Origin: Methanolobus psychrotolerans
GTDB lineage: Archaea; Halobacteriota; Methanosarcinia; Methanosarcinales; Methanosarcinaceae
Reading direction: 5' to 3'
Length of the DNA: 64,000 bases
NCBI RefSeq assembly: GCF_002243045.1
Contig: NZ_MBKP01000001.1
Coordinates: 20,454-84,453, forward strand
Positions 1-8,605 of this stretch are shown one piece after another (the first letter of the stretch is position 1; every line of letters begins with the position of its first letter). The notes below the pieces were generated by a model that did no database searches, was not told the origin of the DNA, and saw nothing but the letters and a program-made list of their open reading frames with translations. Both the position numbers and the translations under genes were made by a program.

Positions 1-3000
1 CTGCAGATATTAGGATCTCCTTCACCTGAAGATACAAAAAAAGTAAATATGCTGACTTTTCCACCTCTTGTTGAATCCGGCATTTCTGCAACTATTGAAG
101 AAACACTTGTCATCGGCAGCAATTCTTCGATAGTGACAACTTACAGGTCTATATGGAACAAGGAACTATTCTTAAGTTTCAATGCCTTTCCCAAAAGAGA
201 TGAAATGGGTGAGATTAACGGATGTCATGCCATTATTGAAGACCTGACAAGTAAAAAGGAAATGTCTCTTGAACTTCAACAAAGCATGCGCAAGGACAGG
301 CTCATAAATCAAATATCAAGCCGTTTTATCAACAGCAATTTCATGGACATTGACAGAGATGTCAATATGACCCTTAAGGATCTGGCAAATTTCATACAGG
401 CAGATCGTGCATCGTTATTCAGTGTGGACCAAGATACGGACTACATTACAAAAACACATGAGTGGCATGTTGACGGAATCGTTTCGAAAATTCCACTCGA
501 TCAAAAAGTGGATTCGAAAAAAATCGTTTTTGAACAACTTGGCAATTTACAGATAGTCAACATTCCTGATGTCGATAAAATACCAGACGAAAAAGAATAT
601 TTAAAAAGGATACTCCAGGATCTGGGGATTAGATCCATTGCAATGATCCCCCTTTCACGTTATGGGGTGTTCAAAGGTTTTATCAGCATTGATTCTAAAA
701 TAAAGAAAAGAGATTGGAATGATAATGAGCTCTATATACTAAAGATTGCCGGAGATATGATAACCAATGTCCTTGATCGTAAGAATACAGAGACAATACT
801 ACTTCAAAAAGAAAGGGATTTTGAGGAAGTCGTTAATTCTATAGATTCGATAATATGGAAAGCTAGCTTTGATAAGGACGGAAATGTACTGAGTACCTAT
901 ATTTCAAAACCTGTTGATAGAGTACTGGGAATCCCTGATGGGACCATCGGAAATAATTGGGGTAAATACTTTGCACACATACATCCCCAAGACCTTCCCA
1001 AAGTAAATGATACATTCAAACTTTCTTTTGTACAGCCCGATACCCCCATTGATCTGGATTATAGATTGCTCTCTGATGACGGAAATACCGTATGGGTAAA
1101 CTCCATAGGCTCTTCACATCTCCAAAATGACGGAACTTTCCTGACATACGGAACATCAGTGAACATCACCGAGCGCAAAATAGCCGAGGAAGAAGTCAAT
1201 CGAAGTGAAAAAAAATATAGATCACTTATAGAACAATCAAATGATGCAATAGTTCTAAACACACTTGATGGACAAATAGTAGACGTGAACAACAGGGCCT
1301 GTGAAATTTTTGGATATTCCAGAGAAGAATTACAGAAAATGAATGTAGTTGATCTATTGATCCCGGAAGAGAGGGACCATGGCACAGAGGTTAAGAAAAT
1401 TATTAGAATTAATGGTTTCATACGGGCTGATACAAAATACCTCACTGCAAACGGAGATGTCATTGATGTAGAGATCAATGCCAAGATCCTTGAGGGCTAT
1501 AAAGGAATTGCACAGGCTGTTGTAAGAGATATAACAGAACGCAAACGTGCTGAAGAGAAAATGCGTGAAAGTGAGGAAATGCTAAGGCTGTTCATAGAGC
1601 ATGCACCCGCCTCATTAGCGATGTTTGACCGCACTATGTGTTATATCGCTGTCAGTCAGCGCTGGCTCAATGATTATTCCCTTGGTGACCGGGATTTGCG
1701 CGGCCTGTGTCATTACGATGTATTCCCTGAGATCAGTGACGAATTGAAATCGATACATCGCCGGGTTCTGAAAGGAGAAGTTATCCGTAAAGATGAAGAT
1801 TGTTTCCAACGAGCCGATGGGAGTGTACAATGGTTGCGCTGGGAAGTCCGGCCCTGGAAAGCAGCCGATGGTACAATTGGCGGTCTTGTGATCTTCACAG
1901 AAGATATCACCGGAGGTAAAGAAGCCGAAGAAGAACTCCAGCGCAATGAAGAAAGATACAGGACACTCTTTGAGCAATCAAACGATGCTATATTCCTGAA
2001 TCATGTTGATGGTCAGATAGTTGATGTAAATGAGAAAGCCTGTGAGATGTTCGGGTACACTAAAGATGATTTGCAGAAGATGAATGTTGTTGACCTTCTG
2101 GCTCCCGGGCACATGCGTGCCGGTGTCATGGGAATGCAACTGTTCAAAGAGCAGGGATTTGTGTATGTACATACTGTATATGCAAAAGCAAATGGTGAAA
2201 CTTTCGATGCAGAGGTCAATGCAAAGGTACTTGAAGGATATCCAGACCTGGCGCAGGCCATTGTAAGGGACATTAGTAAGCAAATAAAGGCAGAAGAAGA
2301 TATAATCAGAAGTGAGACTAAATACAGGAGCCTTTTTGAAAAGTCAAATGATGGCATAATGATCCATCACATCAATGGATCGATAGTTGATGTTAACAAA
2401 AAGGCTTGTGAAATGTTTGGGTATACTGAAGAGGAGCTTAAACAAAAATCAATTCTAGAATTGATCGTTCCAGATGAAAGAGAAGATAATATCACAAAAA
2501 TGATGGAACTTCGATTGAAAGGATCCATACGTAATGAAACAAGAATGTTGGATTCTAATGGGAAGATCTTGTACATAGATGTCAGTGCTTCAGTACTCCA
2601 GACACAGAACAATCTGATCCAGGCTGTGGGAAGAGACATAACTGACAGGATACGGGCTGAAGCAGCCATGCTTCAAGCTAAGATCGAAGCTGAGACTGCC
2701 AACCGCACTAAAAGTGAATTCCTTGCCAATATGAGCCATGAACTGCGCACACCATTAAACTCCATCATAGGTTTCTCTGATGTCATGCTGGATGGCCTTG
2801 CAGGGAAACTTGGTCCTAAGCAGGAACACTACATGAATCATATATCTAACAGTGGATATCACCTGTTAAGCCTCATCAATGATATCCTTGACATTTCCAA
2901 GGTAGAAGCTGGGAAAATGGAACTTCATATAGAACTGGTGGATATGACTGCAGCTGTGAATGAAATAGTAACTATGACAGAAACCCTTGCATCAAGCAAG

Positions 3001-3402
3001 ATGATAAGTGTTAACGTAAATATGTGTGAGGACATGCCAAAGGTGAAGGCAGACAGATCAAAGCTCAAACAGATAATGTATAACCTTATAGGGAATGCGA
3101 TAAAGTTCACAGACGATGGAGGTAATGTCACCGTAGTTACGTGTGTGAATGACAAGAAACTGCGTATATCCATTATCGATACCGGCATAGGCATCTCTCC
3201 GGAAGACCAGAAGAGTTTGTTTAAACCATTCAGCCAGATCGATTCATCTATTTCAAGAAAGTACCAGGGAACAGGACTTGGACTTGCATTGGTCAAGGAA
3301 CTTATAGAGCTGCATGATGGAAATATATGGGTCCAAAGTGAAATCGGAAAAGGAAGTAATTTCACATTTGAATTGCCAATAGCTGAAAAGGACCGCAGCT
3401 GA
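1..3402 (+). CDS. Multi-PAS/GAF sensor histidine kinase (5' end outside window)
   Basis: The frame is open from base 1, so the N-terminus lies upstream and only about 1,133 codons are visible. After an N-terminal PAS-like tail comes a GAF domain (about residues 100-260), then five PAS units, of which three (near 400-520, 650-770, 775-890) are near copies sharing the pattern DGQIVDVN-x-A-CE-FGY. Then come HisKA with the phospho-acceptor in NMSHELRTP (about residue 912) and HATPase_c with N-box IGNAIKFT, DTGIGI and GTGLGLALV. No transmembrane helix is visible, so it is probably a cytoplasmic sensor that autophosphorylates on His. No receiver domain follows, and no response regulator is adjacent. 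Many methanogen kinases have this layout; the ligand cannot be deduced. The kinase assignment is firm, the exact number of PAS units less so. Confidence 0.93.
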   Translation: MQILGSPSPEDTKKVNMLTFPPLVESGISATIEETLVIGSNSSIVTTYRSIWNKELFLSFNAFPKRDEMGEINGCHAIIEDLTSKKEMSLELQQSMRKDRLINQISSRFINSNFMDIDRDVNMTLKDLANFIQADRASLFSVDQDTDYITKTHEWHVDGIVSKIPLDQKVDSKKIVFEQLGNLQIVNIPDVDKIPDEKEYLKRILQDLGIRSIAMIPLSRYGVFKGFISIDSKIKKRDWNDNELYILKIAGDMITNVLDRKNTETILLQKERDFEEVVNSIDSIIWKASFDKDGNVLSTYISKPVDRVLGIPDGTIGNNWGKYFAHIHPQDLPKVNDTFKLSFVQPDTPIDLDYRLLSDDGNTVWVNSIGSSHLQNDGTFLTYGTSVNITERKIAEEEVNRSEKKYRSLIEQSNDAIVLNTLDGQIVDVNNRACEIFGYSREELQKMNVVDLLIPEERDHGTEVKKIIRINGFIRADTKYLTANGDVIDVEINAKILEGYKGIAQAVVRDITERKRAEEKMRESEEMLRLFIEHAPASLAMFDRTMCYIAVSQRWLNDYSLGDRDLRGLCHYDVFPEISDELKSIHRRVLKGEVIRKDEDCFQRADGSVQWLRWEVRPWKAADGTIGGLVIFTEDITGGKEAEEELQRNEERYRTLFEQSNDAIFLNHVDGQIVDVNEKACEMFGYTKDDLQKMNVVDLLAPGHMRAGVMGMQLFKEQGFVYVHTVYAKANGETFDAEVNAKVLEGYPDLAQAIVRDISKQIKAEEDIIRSETKYRSLFEKSNDGIMIHHINGSIVDVNKKACEMFGYTEEELKQKSILELIVPDEREDNITKMMELRLKGSIRNETRMLDSNGKILYIDVSASVLQTQNNLIQAVGRDITDRIRAEAAMLQAKIEAETANRTKSEFLANMSHELRTPLNSIIGFSDVMLDGLAGKLGPKQEHYMNHISNSGYHLLSLINDILDISKVEAGKMELHIELVDMTAAVNEIVTMTETLASSKMISVNVNMCEDMPKVKADRSKLKQIMYNLIGNAIKFTDDGGNVTVVTCVNDKKLRISIIDTGIGISPEDQKSLFKPFSQIDSSISRKYQGTGLGLALVKELIELHDGNIWVQSEIGKGSNFTFELPIAEKDRS

Positions 3403-3894
3403 GCCTTATTGTAAACCACATAATTACTCTTTTAGTGTCAACCCTAATTGTATACTTCTGGCTGAAGAAGATATCAACTGTAAAAGACCTTTTTATCCAT
3501 GGGAAGTGACCCTGGATAAACCAGGGTAACTTTGGAAGTGGGATGTGGTGGAGTTTTAAGGAGGTAGTTTGATGGAGAATCAAATGACCCACATCCGCAA
3601 TACACCAGAGTAATAATTCTCTGGCAATTCGCAGTTTTATAATTACTACTATATAGATATATCGTCAAAATATAAATGCAGTATGCATTATTTGAGATTG
3701 TGCAACAAAATAGACAGAACCGGATGAAATTGCTATATATACCAAACCTGGATCCAGGAGATTTATGTAAACCTTTCAAGACTAAAAATGACTCACGCAC
3801 ACTCAGGTAAATTTGCATAATGACATCAATAACCGCAACTCTTATGTATGTCTGGAAAATACGTAAAGCAAGTTGAACAGGGGAGGGAACAAAG
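3403..3894. other. Intergenic gap with hairpin and palindrome
   Basis: No convincing gene is seen. A 7-bp hairpin (ACCCTGG / CCAGGGT, loop ATAAA) lies at 3509-3527, about 105 bases past the kinase stop; no T-run follows it, so it is only a weak terminator candidate. AAGGAGG at 3559-3565 precedes a 13-codon reading frame (3572-3613), which may be a minigene or the relic of a lost gene start. A perfect 12-bp palindrome CCTGGATCCAGG is at 3747-3758. The second half is AT-rich and probably holds the promoter for the marC-ATPase genes. Confidence 0.4.
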
Positions 3895-4527
3895 ACGGAT
3901 AATATTGCATTTCTGATATACGCGTTCAGTTCCCTATTTGCCATAATCAGCCCGGTCAGCGGAGTTGTCACATTCGTTTCACTGACTAGTGAACTGAAAC
4001 TGGAAGAGAAGAATGCACTTGCTACCAAATCAGTGATTCTTGCCTGTATCATCGCTTTATTTTTTGCGATATCTGGAGAAATGATACTGGACTTTTTTGG
4101 AATAAGCATCGATTCATTAAGAGTGGCTGGTGGAGTGCTGCTTTTTACCGTAGCCTTTGACATGATGCTTGCAAAAGTTTCCCGCGAAAGTATCACCGAA
4201 AAAGAGATCGACAAATCAATGGACCGCAGCGATATATGGATATTCCCGATCGCGCTCCCTCTTTTGACGGGGCCGGGTGCAATCACAACAGTAATAGTCC
4301 TTATGGGAAGTGCATCTTCAATTTTGCAAAACATAGCAGTCCTTTTTGCAATACTACTCACATTCGCAATAACAATGGTACTATTCCGTTTTTCCAGGAG
4401 AATATACAAATTCCTCGGATACACCGGAATGCTGGTGTTCACACGGCTTATGGGTCTTTTACTTGCGGCAATGGCAGTTAATTTCATCTCCCAGGGACTC
4501 TGGAATATTTATGTCTCATTCCAGTAA
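3895..4527 (+). CDS. MarC-family integral membrane protein, apparent ACG start
   Basis: About 210 residues, which is the usual length for the family. It has six predicted membrane helices in the MarC pattern, with an early segment reading FLIYAFSSLFAIISPVSG, and later PLLTGPGAITTVI and LGYTGMLVFTRLMGLLLAAMAV. MarC proteins are inner-membrane proteins of unsettled function and are not proven multidrug transporters. An in-frame stop at 3874-3876 limits the 5' end, and no ATG, GTG or TTG lies between it and the conserved N-terminal helix. Homologues usually begin M-D/E-x, and here ACG at 3895 sits exactly there, 7 bases after GGGGAGGG (3880-3887). I infer an ACG start, or an ATG-to-ACG mutation. 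The next in-frame ATG (4033) would remove the first helix. The P-type ATPase gene follows after 85 bases. Confidence 0.8.
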   Translation, partial: TDNIAFLIYAFSSLFAIISPVSGVVTFVSLTSELKLEEKNALATKSVILACIIALFFAISGEMILDFFGISIDSLRVAGGVLLFTVAFDMMLAKVSRESITEKEIDKSMDRSDIWIFPIALPLLTGPGAITTVIVLMGSASSILQNIAVLFAILLTFAITMVLFRFSRRIYKFLGYTGMLVFTRLMGLLLAAMAVNFISQGLWNIYVSFQ

Positions 4528-4612
4528 ACTATTTTGTAAGCGGATGAGAGAACCACAATCACAATGATTTTATGTTAGTACCCCATAAATATCAAAGAGT
4601 GCGGGTGACAGG

Positions 4613-7327
4613 GTGCCTGAAGAAAGGAACTTCCAATGCAAATCCCGTGGTGACGAACATAACATCTTGCGGGAGAAAATATTTGAAAGGCTTAATGCAA
4701 CAGCTGAGGGCTTGTCTTCTGAAGAAGCAAGCCGAAGAATAGCCCTTTGCGGAAGGAACATTTTCGAAGAGACCGGAAAGGAAAGTCCCATAATCAAATA
4801 TATCAAACAATATAATAACTTCTTCTCACTTCTGCTTCTATTTGGATCTATACTATCATTTATTGCCGAGTGGCTTGACCCCGGACAGGGTAACATCTTC
4901 ATAGCCATAGCCCTGCTTGGAGTTGTGATTCTTAACGGTAGTTTCACATTCATTCAGGAATACCAGGCTGAAAAGATAATGGCAAGTTTCAAAAACCTCA
5001 TCCCGCCAAAAGCCCGGGTACTGAGGGATGGAGAGATCAAAGAGATACTTGCCACTGAGATTGTTGTTGGGGATGTTATTTATCTGGAGGAAGGTGACAA
5101 GATACCTGCTGATGGCAGGCTCGTCGAAGAAAATTCGCTAAAGGTTGACAACTCACCAATAACAGGAGAAGCTGAACCACAGCTGCGTTCCCTTGACTGC
5201 ACTCATCCCAACATGCTGGAATGCAGGAATATGGTATTCTCAGGAACGCTCGTCCAGACCGGAAACGGCAAAGCACTTGTCTTTGGTACCGGTTCGGATA
5301 CACAGATAGGAAAGCTTGCAGCCCTGACCGAACAGACATCTTCCGTGGACACCCCTATACGCAGGGAACTAAATGATTTCATCAAGGTCATTTCTGCAAT
5401 TGCCATGTTTCTTGGAGTTTCTTTCTTCCTGATAGGGTCCCTCATTCATGACACGTTCCTGACAAATCTGATATTTGCCATTGGCATCATCGTTGCAAAC
5501 GTACCTGAAGGTCTTCTGCCAACGGTAACGCTTGCCCTGAGCCTTGCATCAAAGAGAATGGCAAAAAGGAACGCTCTTATAAAACAACTGGAATCAGTTG
5601 AAACACTTGGCTCCACAACTGTCATCTGTACCGATAAAACAGGAACCCTTACACAAAATAAGATGAACATACATTCTGTTTATACTGGTACCGGACATCT
5701 GGATGTGGAAAAAAAGGCAGAACCACCAGAAATGCTGTTACGTGTGGCGATCGTATGTAACAACTCAAGGCTCACAGAAGAAAAACCCGGATATAAAGGG
5801 GATCCCACCGAAGGTTCCTTGCTCGTTTATTCCAGTGGGTTCACAGATATTGGAAAAATGAAAGATGAATATCCCAGGATGCAGGAATATCCTTTTGACT
5901 CCAAAAAACAGAGAATGCAGGTCATCTGTAAAACACCATCTGGAGACACGGAAGTATACCTTAAGGGAGCACCGGAAGTCATTCTTGACATGTGCAGCCA
6001 CATACTGGTTGGAGGAAAAGAGGAAGCACTTGATGATAAACGGAAAAATGTCCTTGAAGAAGAACATCTTTTAATGGCAAACAAAGGAGAAAGAGTGCTT
6101 GCCTTTGCTTACAGAAAAGCAGACAATGAAGACGAATATGATAATGGATTCATCTTCCTTGGATTTGCAGGAGCTGTAGACCCTCCACGACCGGAGGCCA
6201 GAGAAGCCATCAGGAAGTGCCACCTTGCCGGCATCAAGGTTGTTATGATAACAGGCGACCACCCGGTGACGGCCCGCTCAATCGCTGCAACTGTGGGCCT
6301 TACCGATGATCATATCGAACCTGTATTGATAACAGGTGCAGAACTTGAAGAACTCTCTACAGAAGAACTTATAACAAAACTGAAGGCACCAAGCATTGTA
6401 TTTGCACGCACCTCCCCCGTGCAGAAACTTAAGATAGTGCGTGCCTTCCAGGCAGCAGGCGAAATTGTAACAATGACCGGAGATGGCGTGAATGATGCGC
6501 CTGCCATGAAGAACGCAGACATGGGTGTTGCCATGGGAAGTGGTACGGACGTTGCCAGGGAGGTAGCAGATATGGTACTACTTGATGATAATTTTGCAAC
6601 TATTGTCAACGCCATTGAAGAAGGCAGGACTGTCTTTGATAACATCAAGAAATTCATAGCCTACATCCTTACAAGCAATATCCCTGAAATATTGCCATTT
6701 ATCGCCTTTGTACTGCTGGCACTGCCCCTGCCAATGAACGTACAGCTCATCCTTGCAATAGACCTTGGAACAGACATACTCCCTGCATTGTCCCTTGCTG
6801 TTGAAAAAGGAGAAGGGGACATAATGAAACGTCCGCCACGCTCCAGTGAAGAAAAACTACTCACTTCGCCGTTAATGTTGACATCATACGGCATCAAAGG
6901 GCCAATTGAAGCTGCCGCTGGCTTTGCATGCTACTTTGCAGTGCTATTTGACGGGGGATGGACATGGGGACAGCAGCTTCCATTCTCTGATAGCCTTTAC
7001 ATGCAGGCCATAACAGCATTTTTCGGAGCTGTTATTGTCTGCCAGATAGCAAACGTATTCACATCAAGGACAAGGCGTCAGTCGGTGTTGACAAAAGGAT
7101 TTTTCAGTAACAGAATGGTGCTTTTTGGTATTGCCAGCGAGCTTCTGATACTATCCTTAATAATCTACAACCCACTTGTGAATCTGGTATTTAACACAGC
7201 AGCAATATCCCTGAGATATATACTCCTGGCAGTACCATTTGCCTTGTTACTACTAGCAGTAGATGAATTGAGAAAATATGCTATAAGGAAAGAATCGGTA
7301 CTTGCTACTCGATTCTTAAAATGGTGA
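4613..7327 (+). CDS. P-type cation ATPase, Na+/K+-ATPase (P2C)-like
   Basis: 904 residues. It has a cation-ATPase N-domain, TGEAEP in the actuator domain (about 179), the phosphorylated Asp in DKTGTLT (about 341), KGAPE in the nucleotide domain, MITGDHPVTA and TGDGVNDAPAM in the P-domain, and a C-terminal bundle of about six helices. The M4 sequence VANVPEGLLPT followed by ASKRMAKRN, and the M6 sequence IDLGTDILPA followed by DIMKRPPR, match Na+/K+-ATPase alpha subunits more closely than bacterial Ca2+ pumps. These segments carry ion-binding acidic residues, so export of Na+ (or exchange for K+/H+) is a reasonable inference. No beta subunit is visible nearby. The start is GTG at 4613 after GGGTGA. 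The gene is convergent with the DUF21 gene downstream. Confidence 0.92.
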   Translation: MPEERNFQCKSRGDEHNILREKIFERLNATAEGLSSEEASRRIALCGRNIFEETGKESPIIKYIKQYNNFFSLLLLFGSILSFIAEWLDPGQGNIFIAIALLGVVILNGSFTFIQEYQAEKIMASFKNLIPPKARVLRDGEIKEILATEIVVGDVIYLEEGDKIPADGRLVEENSLKVDNSPITGEAEPQLRSLDCTHPNMLECRNMVFSGTLVQTGNGKALVFGTGSDTQIGKLAALTEQTSSVDTPIRRELNDFIKVISAIAMFLGVSFFLIGSLIHDTFLTNLIFAIGIIVANVPEGLLPTVTLALSLASKRMAKRNALIKQLESVETLGSTTVICTDKTGTLTQNKMNIHSVYTGTGHLDVEKKAEPPEMLLRVAIVCNNSRLTEEKPGYKGDPTEGSLLVYSSGFTDIGKMKDEYPRMQEYPFDSKKQRMQVICKTPSGDTEVYLKGAPEVILDMCSHILVGGKEEALDDKRKNVLEEEHLLMANKGERVLAFAYRKADNEDEYDNGFIFLGFAGAVDPPRPEAREAIRKCHLAGIKVVMITGDHPVTARSIAATVGLTDDHIEPVLITGAELEELSTEELITKLKAPSIVFARTSPVQKLKIVRAFQAAGEIVTMTGDGVNDAPAMKNADMGVAMGSGTDVAREVADMVLLDDNFATIVNAIEEGRTVFDNIKKFIAYILTSNIPEILPFIAFVLLALPLPMNVQLILAIDLGTDILPALSLAVEKGEGDIMKRPPRSSEEKLLTSPLMLTSYGIKGPIEAAAGFACYFAVLFDGGWTWGQQLPFSDSLYMQAITAFFGAVIVCQIANVFTSRTRRQSVLTKGFFSNRMVLFGIASELLILSLIIYNPLVNLVFNTAAISLRYILLAVPFALLLLAVDELRKYAIRKESVLATRFLKW

Positions 7328-7361
7328 TAAATATACAAATATAGTGATCTAAAATAGGAGA

Positions 7362-8387
7362 TCATTCGACCCTCACAACTATTCCCCTGAGCAACCGGCC
7401 AAGTATATCCGAACCGGTTATGATGATCTTTTGAGGGTCATCCTGGTTCCAGTAGATGATCAGGTCATTATCAATGACATCATCCTCGGCATCCACTGGG
7501 TAGACCTTCATCTTATGAAGCACATCGCCTATCTTCTCTTTAGGATTACTTACAACTATAGGATGATGACAGTGCCGATAGGGATTGAAATCCGTTTTCC
7601 TGCATGTAACATCCCTCAGGAAGGAACCCGAATCAATGGCCATTATCGGTTCATTGTTCTCATCCACCACTATGACCCATTTCTTTGAACTGGAAGCTAT
7701 CTTTTCCAGTAACTGGTCAAAACTCTCTTCCCCAACGGGTGGAAATATGATAAGACCATTGTAAGTAGGCAAAGAGATTATACTTGCAGGATCTATCAAA
7801 GACCCTTCCTGTTTGATGTAAAGGTCATCTATAGAAAGGAAATTCAAAGCACCAAGGCCTTCAAGACGATCGATGTCACTGCTCTCTGAAACCATATGTT
7901 TGCTAAGCATGATCCTAAGGGAGCGCTCTTTGAAGAACTCCATTTTCTCTTTTCCAAGCCACATATCCAGAAGCATTGAAGATGGTTTTGCAACCGGATA
8001 CAACAAAGCTACATAGAATTTGACAACCGGAGAAAAGGCAGCTCCAAGTCTTAAGGAGTTACGTGTGAAATAAGCCTGTGGAGCTATCTCACCAAAGCAG
8101 GTAATCAGAACCGTGGAAAATACAAATGCTGAAGCACCAGACATTATGGAATCCGTCAGCAACGCCAGAAGAACATTGATACCCACATTGCCCCACAGCA
8201 AAGTAGAAAGCAACAGATGGGAATTGTGCCTTAGTTCCAGTATTTTCCTTGCGTCCTCATTCTTAGCTTCAGCCTCTATCTCAAGACGAAGCCGACTCAA
8301 TCCGAACATGCCTATTGTCAGTCCGGAAAATATTCCGGATTGAACCAGGCAGAGAACTATAAAAAACCATATTAATACGTCATTCAT
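7362..8387 (-). CDS. DUF21/CNNM-like membrane protein with CBS-like region
   Basis: 341 residues. The N-terminal half carries about four hydrophobic segments with the DUF21 motif SGIFSGLTIGMFGLSRLRLE and a GEIAPQAYF segment equivalent to the GE-x-x-PK motif of CorC/CNNM proteins. The C-terminal half has weak CBS-like pieces (WVIVVDENNEPIMAID, then a short dyad near PVDAEDDVIDND). CNNM/CorC members act in divalent-cation (mainly Mg2+) homeostasis in the membrane; that role is inferred for this one. The C-terminal CorC/HlyC domain seen in longer relatives is absent. Only 34 bases separate it from the convergent ATPase gene, and the upstream 218-base gap is shared with the divergent glycogen locus. 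Confidence 0.85.
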   Translation of the reverse strand: MNDVLIWFFIVLCLVQSGIFSGLTIGMFGLSRLRLEIEAEAKNEDARKILELRHNSHLLLSTLLWGNVGINVLLALLTDSIMSGASAFVFSTVLITCFGEIAPQAYFTRNSLRLGAAFSPVVKFYVALLYPVAKPSSMLLDMWLGKEKMEFFKERSLRIMLSKHMVSESSDIDRLEGLGALNFLSIDDLYIKQEGSLIDPASIISLPTYNGLIIFPPVGEESFDQLLEKIASSSKKWVIVVDENNEPIMAIDSGSFLRDVTCRKTDFNPYRHCHHPIVVSNPKEKIGDVLHKMKVYPVDAEDDVIDNDLIIYWNQDDPQKIIITGSDILGRLLRGIVVRVE

Positions 8388-8605
8388 ACGTTATTCCGCT
8401 AAGGTACTATTCAAAAACCTCAGCTTTGTTATGTATATAAAAGTAATAATACTTTTCCATATATGACCGCTTTTTTTTAATGTAAATATAGCATACGCAC
8501 TTTAGAGATAATGCTTGAATATGTAAGGAGCGGGAACTCTTTGCAGATATTATAATATATAATTGGAACTCTATTTAGAAAAGGCGAATTTTCAGGGGGA
8601 AAGGA

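Noticed and set aside
3474..4487. Long minus-strand open frame opposite the marC gene
   Set aside because: It is the antisense of a clear MarC protein, has no family-like motifs and a composition dictated by the opposite strand.
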